Assembly (NCBI GenBank): GCA_003973385.1
Contig: QNYK01000107.1
Coordinates: 1 to 64,000, forward strand
Length of the DNA stretch: 64,000 nucleotides
Origin: Bacillota bacterium
GTDB lineage: Bacteria; Planctomycetota; UBA8108; UBA1146
Direction of reading: 5' to 3'
Shown here in pieces: positions 26,219 through 35,740 of the stretch. The position numbers and the translations under genes were made by a program. The notes beneath the pieces were generated by a model. The model ran no database searches. It was not told the DNA's origin and saw nothing but the letters and a program-made list of their open reading frames with translations. Position 1 is the first letter of the stretch; each line of letters begins with the position of its first letter.

Positions 26219-26932
26219 TTGCCGACCGATACCGATGTAAAGGGTGCGCCGGATGCACCGAAACGTGCCTTCATCAGGGTTCTCGGCGGTGCCCTCTGTG
26301 GTGGGGTTTGGCAGATCGATTCCGACCCGATTGTCATCGGATCTGCGGCCGATGTGAGCGTCAGCCTTCCCGATCCTCTCGCTGGAGATCGGCACGCAGG
26401 GATACGCTATCACCAGGGCAGCTGGCAGGTCCACGACCTCACCGGCGGGGGCCTCATGGTCAATGACATCCCCACCTCCACTCGTACCCTCTCTGGTGGC
26501 GAGATCCTCATGATCGGAAGCACCGAACTTCAATTTTGCCTCATCGACCCGCGCCGACGGTCAGCGGACGCTGCTTCGATCGAGCAGGAGTCCCCGCAGG
26601 GCCAGAGCGAGTCTGTCGTGGTGCTGGAACTGGTCGTGGAGCAGGGGGACCATCGCGATCTAGGTCGAAAGATCGACATCCTGAACGATTCCGTGATCAC
26701 CCTCGGGCGTGCTGCCCAGGCGGATCTCTCACTCCACGATTGTCTGTCCAGTCGGCGTCATTGCCGGATCCAGAACGGCTCCAGCGGTGTCGAGATCACC
26801 GACCTGCAATCGCTCAACGGAACCCATCTCGAGGGCAGCCTGATCGATACTGCTGCACTGAGACCGGGAGACCTGATCCTGATCGGCAAGACCGCGATCC
26901 GCTGCCTCAAGCCGATGACTCGAGGCGATTGA
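26219..26932 (+). CDS. protein with two FHA domains
   Basis: A 237-residue protein without signal peptide or membrane segment. The first FHA domain (about 16-110) is divergent: IGSAADVSVSLPDPLAGDRHAGI and GGGLMVND. The second (about 132-233) is canonical: LGRAAQADLSLHD, SSRRHCRIQ, ITDLQSLNGTHLEG and GDLILIG. FHA domains bind phosphothreonine, so it probably reads Ser/Thr kinase signals; no kinase gene is in the window. The start is TTG 26219, eight bases after GGGAGGAG. It lies 70 bases behind the dockerin gene and is convergent with the Xer recombinase. Confidence 0.85.
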   Translation: MPTDTDVKGAPDAPKRAFIRVLGGALCGGVWQIDSDPIVIGSAADVSVSLPDPLAGDRHAGIRYHQGSWQVHDLTGGGLMVNDIPTSTRTLSGGEILMIGSTELQFCLIDPRRRSADAASIEQESPQGQSESVVVLELVVEQGDHRDLGRKIDILNDSVITLGRAAQADLSLHDCLSSRRHCRIQNGSSGVEITDLQSLNGTHLEGSLIDTAALRPGDLILIGKTAIRCLKPMTRGD

Positions 26933-26984
26933 CCGCCGGGCTCATCACTCGCTTCGAGGACCTGGAGAACTACCGGCCTGCACC

Positions 26985-27971
26985 TCAAGGGCGAGGGTGA
27001 TGGCGCGAATGAGCAGCCTTCAGCTGCTTGCGATCGACGTGGGTATAGATCTCTGTCGTGTGAATGCTGGCATGCCCGAGCAGGTGTTGCAGGTGAGGTA
27101 GCGCGTCCGCAGGTACGGGATCAGAGCCTTCTCGGATACTGATCTCTCTCATCTCGGTGTTGTTCTCCAGGATGTGTGTGGCAAACGAGTGACGGAGCAG
27201 GTGCGGGTTCACACCTTGTGAGATCCCGGCGAGAGGAGCCGCTCGCTCCAGCAGAGCATATACGCTGCGCCTGTTCAGTTTTCGCCCGGTGGCGGACAGG
27301 AATAACTGATCATTGAGGGCGGGAGCGTCCTCCAACAGCTGAGATCGGTACTTTTCCACTGCAAGTGCTGCTCTGTCTCCGATGGGAATCAGTCGTACCT
27401 TGTCCCCCTTACCGACGCACCGAACGAGCGGGTACTTGCCATCGGTCAGGAAGTCCCTGCGTCGAAGTCCGCACAGTTCCGAGACTCGCATACCCGAACT
27501 GTAGAGCAACTGAACGATGGCTCGGTCCCTCAGACCGAGGTGCGGATTATTTTCCTCCGTCGCATCGATCAGGCGATTCACCTCGTCGAGAGAGAGAGTT
27601 CGCGGCAGACGCTTCGATTGACGCGGCGATACCAGCAGATCAGTGGGGTTTGCCTCGATCAGACCCTCCTGGACGAGGAAGCGGAAAAATCCGCGGATGG
27701 CAGAGATCCGCCGCCGCTGGCTACTGGCACTGGCGCCCCCTTTCATCAGCCTCTGCAGATATTTCTGGAGGTGTTGGAGCCTGACCCTGGCGGGGAAGCG
27801 GATGCGCAGTTGGCGCATTTCGGCAGTGAGGCTGATCAGGTCACGGCGGTATGCCTCCAGTGTGTTTCTGGCCAGACCTCGCTCCACGAGCAGGTAGTCG
27901 AGCCATCTCTGGATCGGTTCTTGTGGCAACTCATCCGTCTTGATCCCTTGCGAGACACCGCTTCGTTTCAT
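26985..27971 (-). CDS. XerC/XerD-type tyrosine recombinase
   Basis: A 328-residue site-specific recombinase, likely resolving chromosome dimers at dif. The N-terminal SAM-like DNA-binding domain shows WLDYLLVERGLARNTLEAYRRDL. Catalytic residues are Arg in SGMRVSELCGL, Lys in GKGDK, HLLRHSFATH (His and Arg), HLLGHAS (His) and the nucleophile Tyr in TTEIYTHVD. Between HILENNTEM and LQHLLGHAS there is an insertion of about 17 residues (centre REGSDPVPADA) absent from typical XerC/D. No integrase-like neighbours or att repeats are seen, so this is probably the housekeeping copy. Confidence 0.9.
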   Translation of the reverse strand: MKRSGVSQGIKTDELPQEPIQRWLDYLLVERGLARNTLEAYRRDLISLTAEMRQLRIRFPARVRLQHLQKYLQRLMKGGASASSQRRRISAIRGFFRFLVQEGLIEANPTDLLVSPRQSKRLPRTLSLDEVNRLIDATEENNPHLGLRDRAIVQLLYSSGMRVSELCGLRRRDFLTDGKYPLVRCVGKGDKVRLIPIGDRAALAVEKYRSQLLEDAPALNDQLFLSATGRKLNRRSVYALLERAAPLAGISQGVNPHLLRHSFATHILENNTEMREISIREGSDPVPADALPHLQHLLGHASIHTTEIYTHVDRKQLKAAHSRHHPRP

Positions 27972-28108
27972 AGAATCCGCTGCCTTTCAGGGGTGCCAGA
28001 TCCCCCTTGAGGATATCCCGGTATGCTGTTATCGGTCAACAGGACCGCCGATGGCGCTCCAGGACGGCCCGGAGATGAGATCTGCGTCGAGACTGCAGGA
28101 AGTCACTG

Positions 28109-28486
28109 ATGGATAGAGAGAAGGCTCAGGAGCCGATGGCAAAGAAGAAGTACACCAAGAGAGAACTGGAGCCTTTCAAGAGACTCCTGCTCCAGCACCG
28201 AAATGTTGTCACGGGCAATCTCACCAGCCTCGACGGCGAGGGTCGAGGTTCCAGCGGAGACGAGGGAGACCTCAGCTCCGAGAACTTCGAGATCGAGTTG
28301 ACCCTCTCCACGATGCAGAGCGAGACGAATCTGGTCAACGAGATCGATGAGGCACTCAAGCGCATCGATGAAGGATCCTACGGTGTCTGCGAAGACACCG
28401 GAGATCTGATCCCGATACCGCGTCTCGAGGCGGTTCCCTGGACCCGGCTCTGTGTCGCGGCGCAGGAGCGACGGGAGCAGTCCTGA
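28109..28486 (+). CDS. DksA/TraR-family protein
   Basis: A 125-residue protein with a helical N-terminal half (YTKRELEPFKRLLLQHRNVV) and the DksA-type C-terminal segment RIDEGSYGVCEDTG, IPIPRLEAVPW and CVAAQERRE. Only one Cys of each zinc pair remains, so the finger is degenerate, as in many DksA homologues. Such proteins bind RNA polymerase through the secondary channel and modulate transcription with ppGpp. ATG 28109 (AGGAAG upstream) is preferred over ATG 28136. TATGCT at 28022 may be its -10. Confidence 0.87.
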   Translation: MDREKAQEPMAKKKYTKRELEPFKRLLLQHRNVVTGNLTSLDGEGRGSSGDEGDLSSENFEIELTLSTMQSETNLVNEIDEALKRIDEGSYGVCEDTGDLIPIPRLEAVPWTRLCVAAQERREQS

Positions 28487-28511
28487 ACCCGGGTGGACCG
28501 AGTCCAGATTC

Positions 28512-28529
28512 GAAGGGTGTAGACCCTTC
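28512..28529 (+). promoter_or_regulatory. hairpin abutting the pyrD start codon
   Basis: GAAGGGT (28512-28518) pairs perfectly with ACCCTTC (28523-28529) around GTAG, ending four bases before the GTG start of pyrD. There is no other Shine-Dalgarno sequence, so the 5' arm (GAAGGG) may be the ribosome site and the hairpin would hide it. This resembles the logic of the enterobacterial pyrC/pyrD leaders, but homology is not implied. Confidence 0.45.
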
Positions 28530-28533
28530 TCAG

Positions 28534-29490
28534 GTGCGGCTGGATGTGAAGTTACCCTGTCCTTCAGGCTCATTGGATCTGACACACCCGGTCCTTCCCG
28601 CATCGGGAACCTTCGGCTACGGCGAAGAATTTGAACCCTTCCTTCCTCCGGGAACCTTCAGCGCCATCGTCCCGAAGTCGATCTCGGTCGAGGTCAGATG
28701 CGGCAATCCTCCTCCGAGGGCGGTGGAGACCCCCGCCGGGCTGCTCAATTCGATAGGCCTGCAAAATCCAGGACTCGATGCGTTTGTCAGTGACTACCTG
28801 CCACGGCTGCAAAGATATGGCGTCCCCTTGCTTGTCAATGTCGTCGGGCGCACGGTCGAGGAGTACTGCACGGTAGTCGAGGCCCTCGAAGGCAAACATC
28901 TGGTGGCGGGGTTCGAACTCAATGTCTCGTGTCCAAATGTCAAGGAAGGACTCCGCTTTGGTCTCGACCCGGAGGCCACCGCAACGCTGATTCGCGCGGT
29001 TCGTCCTCTCACTACCGGGGTCCTGATGGCGAAGTTGACTCCCAACGTGACCGACATCGCCGAGCAAGCGCTCGCGGCGGAGGAGGCAGGAGCGGATTCA
29101 GTCTCTCTGATCAATACCATCCGTGCGATGGCGGTCGACTGGCGGACTGGTGAATCATCGATCGGCACCGAAACCGGGGGCCTTTCCGGTCCTGCAATAC
29201 GTCCCATCGCCCTCAGGATGACGATGGAGGTGGCTCGGGCCGTCAAGGTGCCCGTCTGTGCCATCGGCGGGATCTGCTCGGCACAGCACATTCTGGAGTT
29301 CATCTCGGTTGGCGCGTCGCTGGTCCAGGTAGGAACTCACCTTTACAGGGAACCGACCTGCTTGCCGGAAATCCTTCAGGAATTGCGTCATCTGCTCGCT
29401 TCTGCAGGAATGAGGTCACTCGACGATGTGCGAGGGAACTTCCATCAACTGCAGGATCGGTTGCCGGATCGGGAGCGACAGGTACCCTGA
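28534..29490 (+). CDS. pyrD: dihydroorotate dehydrogenase, class 1B type
   Basis: A 318-residue FMN enzyme oxidising dihydroorotate to orotate in pyrimidine synthesis. PASGTFGYG, PKSISVEVRCGNPPPR, TPAGLLNSIGLQNPG and ELNVSCPNV (with catalytic-base Cys133, diagnostic of class 1) are present. So are AKLTPNV, LINTIRAMAVDW, GGLSGPAIRPIAL and IGGICSAQHILEF. Class 1B enzymes normally pair with the Fe-S/FAD subunit PyrK to use NAD+; pyrK is not in the window. The start is GTG 28534. The start lies 48 bases after the DksA-like gene. Confidence 0.94.
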   Translation: MRLDVKLPCPSGSLDLTHPVLPASGTFGYGEEFEPFLPPGTFSAIVPKSISVEVRCGNPPPRAVETPAGLLNSIGLQNPGLDAFVSDYLPRLQRYGVPLLVNVVGRTVEEYCTVVEALEGKHLVAGFELNVSCPNVKEGLRFGLDPEATATLIRAVRPLTTGVLMAKLTPNVTDIAEQALAAEEAGADSVSLINTIRAMAVDWRTGESSIGTETGGLSGPAIRPIALRMTMEVARAVKVPVCAIGGICSAQHILEFISVGASLVQVGTHLYREPTCLPEILQELRHLLASAGMRSLDDVRGNFHQLQDRLPDRERQVP

Positions 29491-29531
29491 CTGGATCGGG
29501 GAATGCTCCCCATCGAAAGGGATGTCCAATC

Positions 29532-32153
29532 ATGGGCCTCATCAGTGGCCTCAAGGCAGCGTTCCACAAGGTGGTACCGACGCGCAATGACAAGATCATT
29601 CGCGAGATCATGCCGCTGGTGGAAAAGATCAATGCACTCGAGACCCAGTTCGAGGCCCTCGATGCAGAGCAGTTGCGGGCCAAGACGGTCGAATTCAGGG
29701 AGCGCCTGGAGGCGGGAACCTCGCTCTCCGACCTTCTTCCCGAGGCCTACGCCGCCGTTCGAGAATCTTCAAAGCGGTATCTCAAGACTGGAACCGGTGT
29801 CGCGATGCGACCCTACGATGTCCAGCTGGTGGGCGGAATCGTTCTCAATCACGGAGGCATCTCAGAGATGAGAACCGGTGAGGGAAAGACCCTTGTCGCC
29901 ACGCTTCCCGCCTTCCTCAATGCACTTCCTTCCCAGGGTGTTCACATCGTCACCGTCAATGACTACCTCGCCAAACGGGATGCAGAATGGATGAAGGTGG
30001 TGTACGAGGGGGTGGGGATGACGGTGGGTGCCATCCAGTCGAACATGAACAGCCAGGAGCGAATCGAGCAGTACTCCTGTGACATCACCTATGGCACCAA
30101 CAACGAGTTCGGATTCGATTATCTGCGCGATAACATGAAGACCAGGCCAGAGGATCAGTGTCAGAAGCAACGATTCTTCGCCATCGTCGATGAGGTGGAT
30201 TCGATCCTGATCGATGAAGCGAGGACTCCTCTCATCATCTCCGGACCGGCTGAGAAATCGACCGAGATCTACCACAAGGCGGATCGCGTGATACGAAAAC
30301 TGGCCAAGGGGAAACATTTCGAGGTGAAGGAGAAGGAGCAGCAGGTCTTGCTCACCGAGGACGGAATCGAGACTGCCGAGAAAATGGTGGGTGTCGACTC
30401 CTTCTACTCGCCTGCAAATATGCATTGGCCGCATCATCTCGAGCAGTCGATGAAGGCGCATTTCCTGCATCGCAAGGATGTCGACTATGTCGTCAACGAT
30501 GGTGTGGTGGTGATCGTCGACGAGTTCACGGGCCGCCTCATGGATGGCAGGCGCTGGTCGGATGGATTGCATCAGGCGGTCGAGGCCAAGGAAGGCCTCA
30601 AGATCAAGGACGAGAATCAGACACTGGCGACGATCACATTCCAGAACTTCTTCAGGCTCTACAACAAGATCTCCGGGATGACAGGAACAGCGCTCACGGA
30701 AGCGGGCGAATTCCGTGAGATCTATGGACTTGAAGTGGTCGAGATACCGACCAACCAGCCGGTCGACAGGGATGATCTCACCGACATCGTCTACCGAACA
30801 ACCAAGGAGAAGTGGACTGCCGTCGCCGACAGGATCTGCGTGGAACACGAAACTGGCAGGCCGATGCTGGTCGGGACCATCTCCATCGAGGACTCGGAGC
30901 TACTCTCAGAGCGTCTCAAGCGACGTGGCATCCAGCACAATGTGCTCAATGCCAAGCACCATGCCCGCGAGGCGGATATCATCGCTGAGGCAGGGCAGAT
31001 GAACCGCGTCACCATCGCCACCAACATGGCCGGGCGGGGCACCGATATCGTACTCGGCGAAGGCGTCACCGATGTGGGCGGATTGATGGTGATGGGATCC
31101 GAGCGGCACGAGTCTCGCCGGATCGACAACCAGTTACGGGGACGCTGCGGTCGTCAGGGCGATCCAGGAACGACATTGTTCTACCTGTCGCTCGAAGATG
31201 ACCTGATGCGGTTGTTCGCCAGTGATCGTGTCTCGGCGATGTTGAAACGCTTCGGTATGGACGAGGGAGTAGATATTTCTCATCCGATGGTCACCCGTGC
31301 CATCGAGAAGGCCCAGAAGAAGGTCGAGGCGAGGAACTTCGAGATCAGGAAAAACCTGCTCGAATACGATCAGGTGATGGATAGCCAGAGGAAGGTCATC
31401 TACGAGATCCGGGACAGGATTCTGCATAGCCACGATCTACTCGGCCTGGTGGAGGAGAATTTCGATCAGGTGATCGAGGCCTACGCCCTCGGATTACTCC
31501 AGATCGAGGAGCCAGATCAGAAACCCCCGGAAGCCCTCAGCGAGCACCTGGCACACCGATACATGGTGGAGATTTCCCCTTCAACCTTCGAGGATGGAGA
31601 GCCGGAGGACTGGGCGGCAGCCGCCACCGAGTGCTGGCTCAAACTTGTCGATGAAAAGCGCGAAGCAGCTGGAGCGGAACAGTTCGATAGGCTGCTCCAC
31701 TATGTGCTTCTGCGTTCAGTCGACGAGAAGTGGAAAGAACACCTTCATGCGATGGATCAGCTGCGCACCGGCGTAGGATTGCGCGGGTACGCTCAGGTAG
31801 ATCCAAAACTCGAGTACAAGCGAGAAGGCTACACACTCTTCTCGGCCATGCTGGAGATGCTGCGTGAAGAGAGTTCCTCGATCGTTTCCCGGATTCGGAT
31901 CGAAAAGGTCGACGAATCTGAAGCGCAAAGGGGGCTTGAGCAGACCTGGAGTGGCCAGTCGGAGGGCGTATCCGCCGATGCTCTGCAACAGCAATTCCAC
32001 TCTCACGGTGAACAGATGCAGCGAGGAGTACGGGGATCTCAGAGTTCGAAATCTGTCGAAACGATTCGAAATGAACAGCCTAAACTGAGGCGGAATGACC
32101 CCTGTAGTTGCGGATCCGGCAAGAAGTACAAGCGCTGTTGCGGAAAGCAGTGA
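29532..32153 (+). CDS. secA: preprotein translocase ATPase SecA
   Basis: An 873-residue motor that drives unfolded preproteins through SecYEG. It shows MRTGEGKTLVATLPAFLNAL (Walker A), VNDYLAKRDAEWM, YGTNNEFGFDYLRDNM, VDEVDSILIDEARTPLIISG (DEAD-like box), GMTGTA, ATNMAGRGTDIVLG and RGRCGRQGDPG. The C-terminal zinc tail RNDPCSCGSGKKYKRCCG, which binds SecB and lipids, is intact. The start is ATG 29532 with AAAGGGA upstream. The 3' end overlaps waaA by GTGA. Its clients include the window's porins and dockerin proteins. Confidence 0.98.
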   Translation: MGLISGLKAAFHKVVPTRNDKIIREIMPLVEKINALETQFEALDAEQLRAKTVEFRERLEAGTSLSDLLPEAYAAVRESSKRYLKTGTGVAMRPYDVQLVGGIVLNHGGISEMRTGEGKTLVATLPAFLNALPSQGVHIVTVNDYLAKRDAEWMKVVYEGVGMTVGAIQSNMNSQERIEQYSCDITYGTNNEFGFDYLRDNMKTRPEDQCQKQRFFAIVDEVDSILIDEARTPLIISGPAEKSTEIYHKADRVIRKLAKGKHFEVKEKEQQVLLTEDGIETAEKMVGVDSFYSPANMHWPHHLEQSMKAHFLHRKDVDYVVNDGVVVIVDEFTGRLMDGRRWSDGLHQAVEAKEGLKIKDENQTLATITFQNFFRLYNKISGMTGTALTEAGEFREIYGLEVVEIPTNQPVDRDDLTDIVYRTTKEKWTAVADRICVEHETGRPMLVGTISIEDSELLSERLKRRGIQHNVLNAKHHAREADIIAEAGQMNRVTIATNMAGRGTDIVLGEGVTDVGGLMVMGSERHESRRIDNQLRGRCGRQGDPGTTLFYLSLEDDLMRLFASDRVSAMLKRFGMDEGVDISHPMVTRAIEKAQKKVEARNFEIRKNLLEYDQVMDSQRKVIYEIRDRILHSHDLLGLVEENFDQVIEAYALGLLQIEEPDQKPPEALSEHLAHRYMVEISPSTFEDGEPEDWAAAATECWLKLVDEKREAAGAEQFDRLLHYVLLRSVDEKWKEHLHAMDQLRTGVGLRGYAQVDPKLEYKREGYTLFSAMLEMLREESSSIVSRIRIEKVDESEAQRGLEQTWSGQSEGVSADALQQQFHSHGEQMQRGVRGSQSSKSVETIRNEQPKLRRNDPCSCGSGKKYKRCCGKQ

Positions 32154-33544
32154 CCTCGGTGGTGCAGGCGCAGCCAGGTGAGAACCAGACCCGATCCGAT
32201 ACAAATCCCTCCAGTGCCGATGAACTCGCCAGCAGGCATCGGGTGAAACCACTGGCTGCCGCCGGGTGGTGGTTCAGAGCTTGTGGATTCCTGCTCGATC
32301 TGCCGATGCTGGTCGCATCGGTACTTCTCTCCCCATGGATACTTTACCTCGTTGTCGCTCGTGGCAGGTCGATAGGATCGCTGCAAGAAAGGTTCGGCAA
32401 CTGGCGGATCTCTCTTCCTACGCGCGAACGCATCTGGATTCATGCGGCCAGCGTCGGAGAGGTGAGGGCATCGGTATCGCTCGTCGACACCCTGAGGAAA
32501 TCACGCCCCGGGTCCGAGATGGTGATCTCCACGATGACCACGGGTGCGCGTGATCTTGCGAGGGAGCTATTTGATGACCACCAGGTGCATCTGTTGCCCC
32601 TCGATTTCTCTCCATTTGTCCAGGCGGTTCTGAAGAGGCTGCGGCCCGATGTATTGATACTGATTGAACTGGAGTGGTGGCCGAACTTGTTACTCGCGTG
32701 TCGATCTCGTTCGATCCCGGTAGTGGTGATGAACGGGCGCATCACGGAAAAAGGCCTCGGCAGGCTCAGGATGCTTGGCCCTCTGACGAAGTGGATGGCA
32801 AGTTGCCCTGAATTGATCTGCGCACGTAGTGATGAAGATGCGAGTAGATTTCTGCAACTGGGTGTTGCCCCCGAGCGCATACGGATCCCTGGTGACATCA
32901 AACTGGACTCACTGCGCGGTCCCGACCCCGTCAGTCGAAGGCTGGAATTCGATCGATCCTGCGGCGTGTCTGTCGATCTGTTTCGCTGGAGTGCCGGCTG
33001 TACCCATCCTGGCGAAGAAGAGCTATTACTGGCTGCGCACATCAAGTTGCTCGAAGTCTGGCCAGGTAGTCAATTATGGATAGGGCCAAGGCATGTCGAA
33101 CGGGCAGCAGAGGTGGTGGCACTGGTGCGTCGCTGCGGTCTCGAAGGTGCTCTGGAATCGAGCCAGGGTTCAGGCACATCGCAGGTAGTTGTGATCGATC
33201 GCCTGGGTCGGCTGGATGGTGCGTATCGCGTTTCCGATGCGGCATTTGTCGGCGGCAGCCTGGTGGCGCGAGGGGGACACAACTTGATGGAACCGGTGGC
33301 AGCCGGCTGCTTCACCTGCCACGGCCCTCATGTCGAGAATTTCCACGAGATGAAGACCCTGCTCCAGCGTCACGATGCTGTTCAGGAGGTGGCTGATGAG
33401 CACGATCTGTTGCGACTACTGAGCCTCTGGGCGTCAGATCGCCCATCGAGGCAGCAGCGGCATGCGAGGGTCCAGGAACTCCTCGATGAACTGGGTGGAG
33501 CCACCGAGCGCTGCTGCCAGCACCTTGCAGAAGTTCTGATCTGA
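32150..33544 (+). CDS. waaA: Kdo transferase (3-deoxy-D-manno-octulosonate transferase)
   Basis: A 464-residue GT30-family enzyme adding Kdo to lipid A at the inner membrane. After a soluble N-terminus a hydrophobic anchor (LLDLPMLVASVLLSPWILYL) is followed by WIHAASVGEVRAS, MTTGARDLARELF, LPLDFSPFVQAVLKRLRP, ELEWWPNLLLAC and NGRITEKG. The second half shows GDIKLD, the C-GTHPGEEE-like CTHPGEEELLL, and GGSLVARGGHNLMEPVAAG. It supports the presence of LPS and an outer membrane. GTG 32150 overlaps the secA stop and leaves about 30 residues before the hydrophobic segment. Confidence 0.93.
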   Translation: MTSVVQAQPGENQTRSDTNPSSADELASRHRVKPLAAAGWWFRACGFLLDLPMLVASVLLSPWILYLVVARGRSIGSLQERFGNWRISLPTRERIWIHAASVGEVRASVSLVDTLRKSRPGSEMVISTMTTGARDLARELFDDHQVHLLPLDFSPFVQAVLKRLRPDVLILIELEWWPNLLLACRSRSIPVVVMNGRITEKGLGRLRMLGPLTKWMASCPELICARSDEDASRFLQLGVAPERIRIPGDIKLDSLRGPDPVSRRLEFDRSCGVSVDLFRWSAGCTHPGEEELLLAAHIKLLEVWPGSQLWIGPRHVERAAEVVALVRRCGLEGALESSQGSGTSQVVVIDRLGRLDGAYRVSDAAFVGGSLVARGGHNLMEPVAAGCFTCHGPHVENFHEMKTLLQRHDAVQEVADEHDLLRLLSLWASDRPSRQQRHARVQELLDELGGATERCCQHLAEVLI

Positions 33545-33711
33545 CAACGATCCAGGTTGGCGTGGTGTTCTGGAGTCGATAGAGTATCTCGATCTGCCGC
33601 CCGTCAGATCGACCGTATCCATCGACGGGCGTCATCAATCGAGAGGAACTTGCGAGCCGTACGGATCGACCTGCGACCTGATCGGATTTCGCAACAAGGA
33701 AGGAACCTCGG

Positions 33712-34872
33712 ATGTTGGTCGAGAATGCATTTTTCACCTCTGAGTCTGTCTCTGAAGGCCACCCCGACAAGATGGCTGACCAAATTTCTGACGCGATTCT
33801 CGATGCATATCTCGAAGGTGATCCGCAGAGTCGCGTCGCTTGCGAGACGCTTGTGACGACCGGGTTGGTGGTGATTGCTGGCGAAGTGACCAGTAAGGCG
33901 ATGATAGACATTCCTCAACTGGTCAGGGGAGTGATCCGAGACATCGGTTACACCGATTCAGAGATGGGATTCGATGCTGATACATGTTCCGTGATGGTCT
34001 CTCTAGACAAGCAGAGTCCAGATATTGCCTTGGGTGTGGATCGTGATGGCGCCGGAGACCAGGGAATGATGTTTGGCTACGCTTGTGACGAAACACCGGA
34101 ATTGATGCCGATGGCGATTTCACTCTCACACAAGATGGTCGCAGAACACGCCAGGCTCCGGGCTGATGGCAAGGCTCCATTCTTGCGTCCCGATGCCAAG
34201 AGCCAGGTCACGGTGGAATATGTAGATGGGATCCCGAAACGTATCGATGCAGTGGTGTTCTCATCTCAGCATTCAGAAGATGTCAGCAATGAAGAACTGA
34301 CCGCCTTCGTGAAGGAGCGCATCATTCAAGCGGTTATCCCCGCCGAACTCCTTGATGACAACACCAAGTACTTCGTCAACCCGACCGGGCGTTTCGTCGT
34401 TGGTGGTCCGCAGGGCGATTGCGGCCTGACAGGGCGAAAGATCATCGTGGATACCTACGGCGGTATGGGGCGCCATGGAGGTGGCGCTTTCAGTGGCAAG
34501 GATCCCTCCAAGGTCGATCGCTCTGCCTGCTACATGGCACGATTTGTCGCCAAGAATATCGTCGCCTCTGGACTGGCCAACAGGTGTGAAGTGCAACTCG
34601 CCTATGCCATCGGAGTTGCGGAGCCGATGTCTGTTCTGATCGATTCATTCGGTACCGGCACGATCCCGGATACCGACCTTCAGCGCCTGGTGAAGACGGT
34701 GTTTGATCTGACCCCGAAAGGAATCATCACTTCCCTCGACCTCCTGCGTCCCATCTATCGTGCCACTGCGACGCACGGCCACTTTGGTCGCGTGGGAGAT
34801 GGTTTTCCATGGGAGGGAACCGGCAAGGTTGAAGAATTGAAGGTCGCTGCTTCACAGGTTGCAGGTAACTGA
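33712..34872 (+). CDS. metK: S-adenosylmethionine synthetase
   Basis: A 386-residue enzyme making SAM from methionine and ATP. The family landmarks [67 protein letters not shown] and [16 protein letters not shown] are all present. ATG 33712 follows AAGGAAGGAAC. The 167-base leader shows no recognisable SAM riboswitch. The gene stands alone, convergent with the esterase. Confidence 0.98.
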   Translation: MLVENAFFTSESVSEGHPDKMADQISDAILDAYLEGDPQSRVACETLVTTGLVVIAGEVTSKAMIDIPQLVRGVIRDIGYTDSEMGFDADTCSVMVSLDKQSPDIALGVDRDGAGDQGMMFGYACDETPELMPMAISLSHKMVAEHARLRADGKAPFLRPDAKSQVTVEYVDGIPKRIDAVVFSSQHSEDVSNEELTAFVKERIIQAVIPAELLDDNTKYFVNPTGRFVVGGPQGDCGLTGRKIIVDTYGGMGRHGGGAFSGKDPSKVDRSACYMARFVAKNIVASGLANRCEVQLAYAIGVAEPMSVLIDSFGTGTIPDTDLQRLVKTVFDLTPKGIITSLDLLRPIYRATATHGHFGRVGDGFPWEGTGKVEELKVAASQVAGN

Positions 34873-34927
34873 CCGCAGTTCAGTCGAGCGAGAGCGGTCC
34901 ATCGGCGCCATCTAGCAACCTCTCGGA

Positions 34928-35683
34928 TCAGTCGATGAGACGGTTTCGCTGCAGCCAGTCCTGTAATGAAGAGATGGCACCATCGCCGAGGCGATGGCCA
35001 TCCTGGTGCCAGCATAACTCGACCTGGGCAGAGGCCTTCTCGAGATGGTCGACAGACTGGAGCACCGGATCGGGACCGGTCAGCGGATCTGCTTTATCAT
35101 GAAGAAATAGCATCCTTGGCAGGTCACCTCGCGCGATTTCATCGGTGAGGAACTCATGCTTGAGCCTGGCAGATGAGATGACACACCCTCCAAACAGTTC
35201 CGGATGACGGCAAGCGACGAATCCAGCCAGGTAGCCTCCCTGGCTGAAGCCGAGCAGGACCGTCCCTTCGGGCTTGACACCGCTCTCTTGTTGCACCGTC
35301 TTCACGATGCCGAGCAGGTCCTGTTCAGATTCCAGAAGGGAAGCGAGGAAGTGCTGTTGGTCGCCGGTGTAGATGTACCAGGCATGACCCTCGCGGATGC
35401 CATCGGGTCCTCTGACCTCGTGCCGATGAGGGCCATCTGGAGCCACCAGATGGATTCCTCGGTCATGCAGAGGATTCAACTTGTGCAGGATGCTGGATCC
35501 GTTCTGGCCGAGACCATGGAGGGCGATCAGACACGAGCGTGCAGCGCCCCCTGCGCCAGACCACATCCAGCCGATGTGGCTCCGAAATTCTCTGGATCGG
35601 AGTTTGCTGTTCTCCAGATGGACCTCCCGCCCTCGGTCGGATGCGTGCCGCCGATTATAGGGTACGGAGCAGGAAATCGTCAC
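34928..35683 (-). CDS. phospholipase/carboxylesterase-type alpha/beta hydrolase
   Basis: Up to 251 residues. CLIALHGLGQNG holds the oxyanion loop and GFSQGGYLAGF the nucleophile Ser. FLHDKADPL carries the acid Asp and WHQDGHRLGDGA the catalytic His, giving a complete triad. The order and spacing fit the carboxylesterase/acyl-protein-thioesterase group. The start is uncertain. GTG 35683 gives the longest frame but a poor ribosome site. GGGAGG lies just before an in-frame CTG at about 35617, a rare start. ATG 35566 would still keep the HGLGQNG loop. The substrate is unknown. It lies downstream of the dockerin cluster on the same strand. Confidence 0.8.
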   Translation of the reverse strand: MTISCSVPYNRRHASDRGREVHLENSKLRSREFRSHIGWMWSGAGGAARSCLIALHGLGQNGSSILHKLNPLHDRGIHLVAPDGPHRHEVRGPDGIREGHAWYIYTGDQQHFLASLLESEQDLLGIVKTVQQESGVKPEGTVLLGFSQGGYLAGFVACRHPELFGGCVISSARLKHEFLTDEIARGDLPRMLFLHDKADPLTGPDPVLQSVDHLEKASAQVELCWHQDGHRLGDGAISSLQDWLQRNRLID

Positions 35684-35740
35684 CGCTACGGTGCCAGGTC
35701 ACCGAACGGAGTGCACTCGAGGAAGGACCCCTGGACCGTG

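Noticed and set aside
33545-33711. Possible SAM or SAH riboswitch before metK
   Set aside because: The short leader lacks the conserved cores and multi-helix arrangement of the known classes.
34871-34899. GACCGC/GCGGTC stem after metK as a terminator
   Set aside because: The loop is 17 bases and no T-tract follows on either strand.
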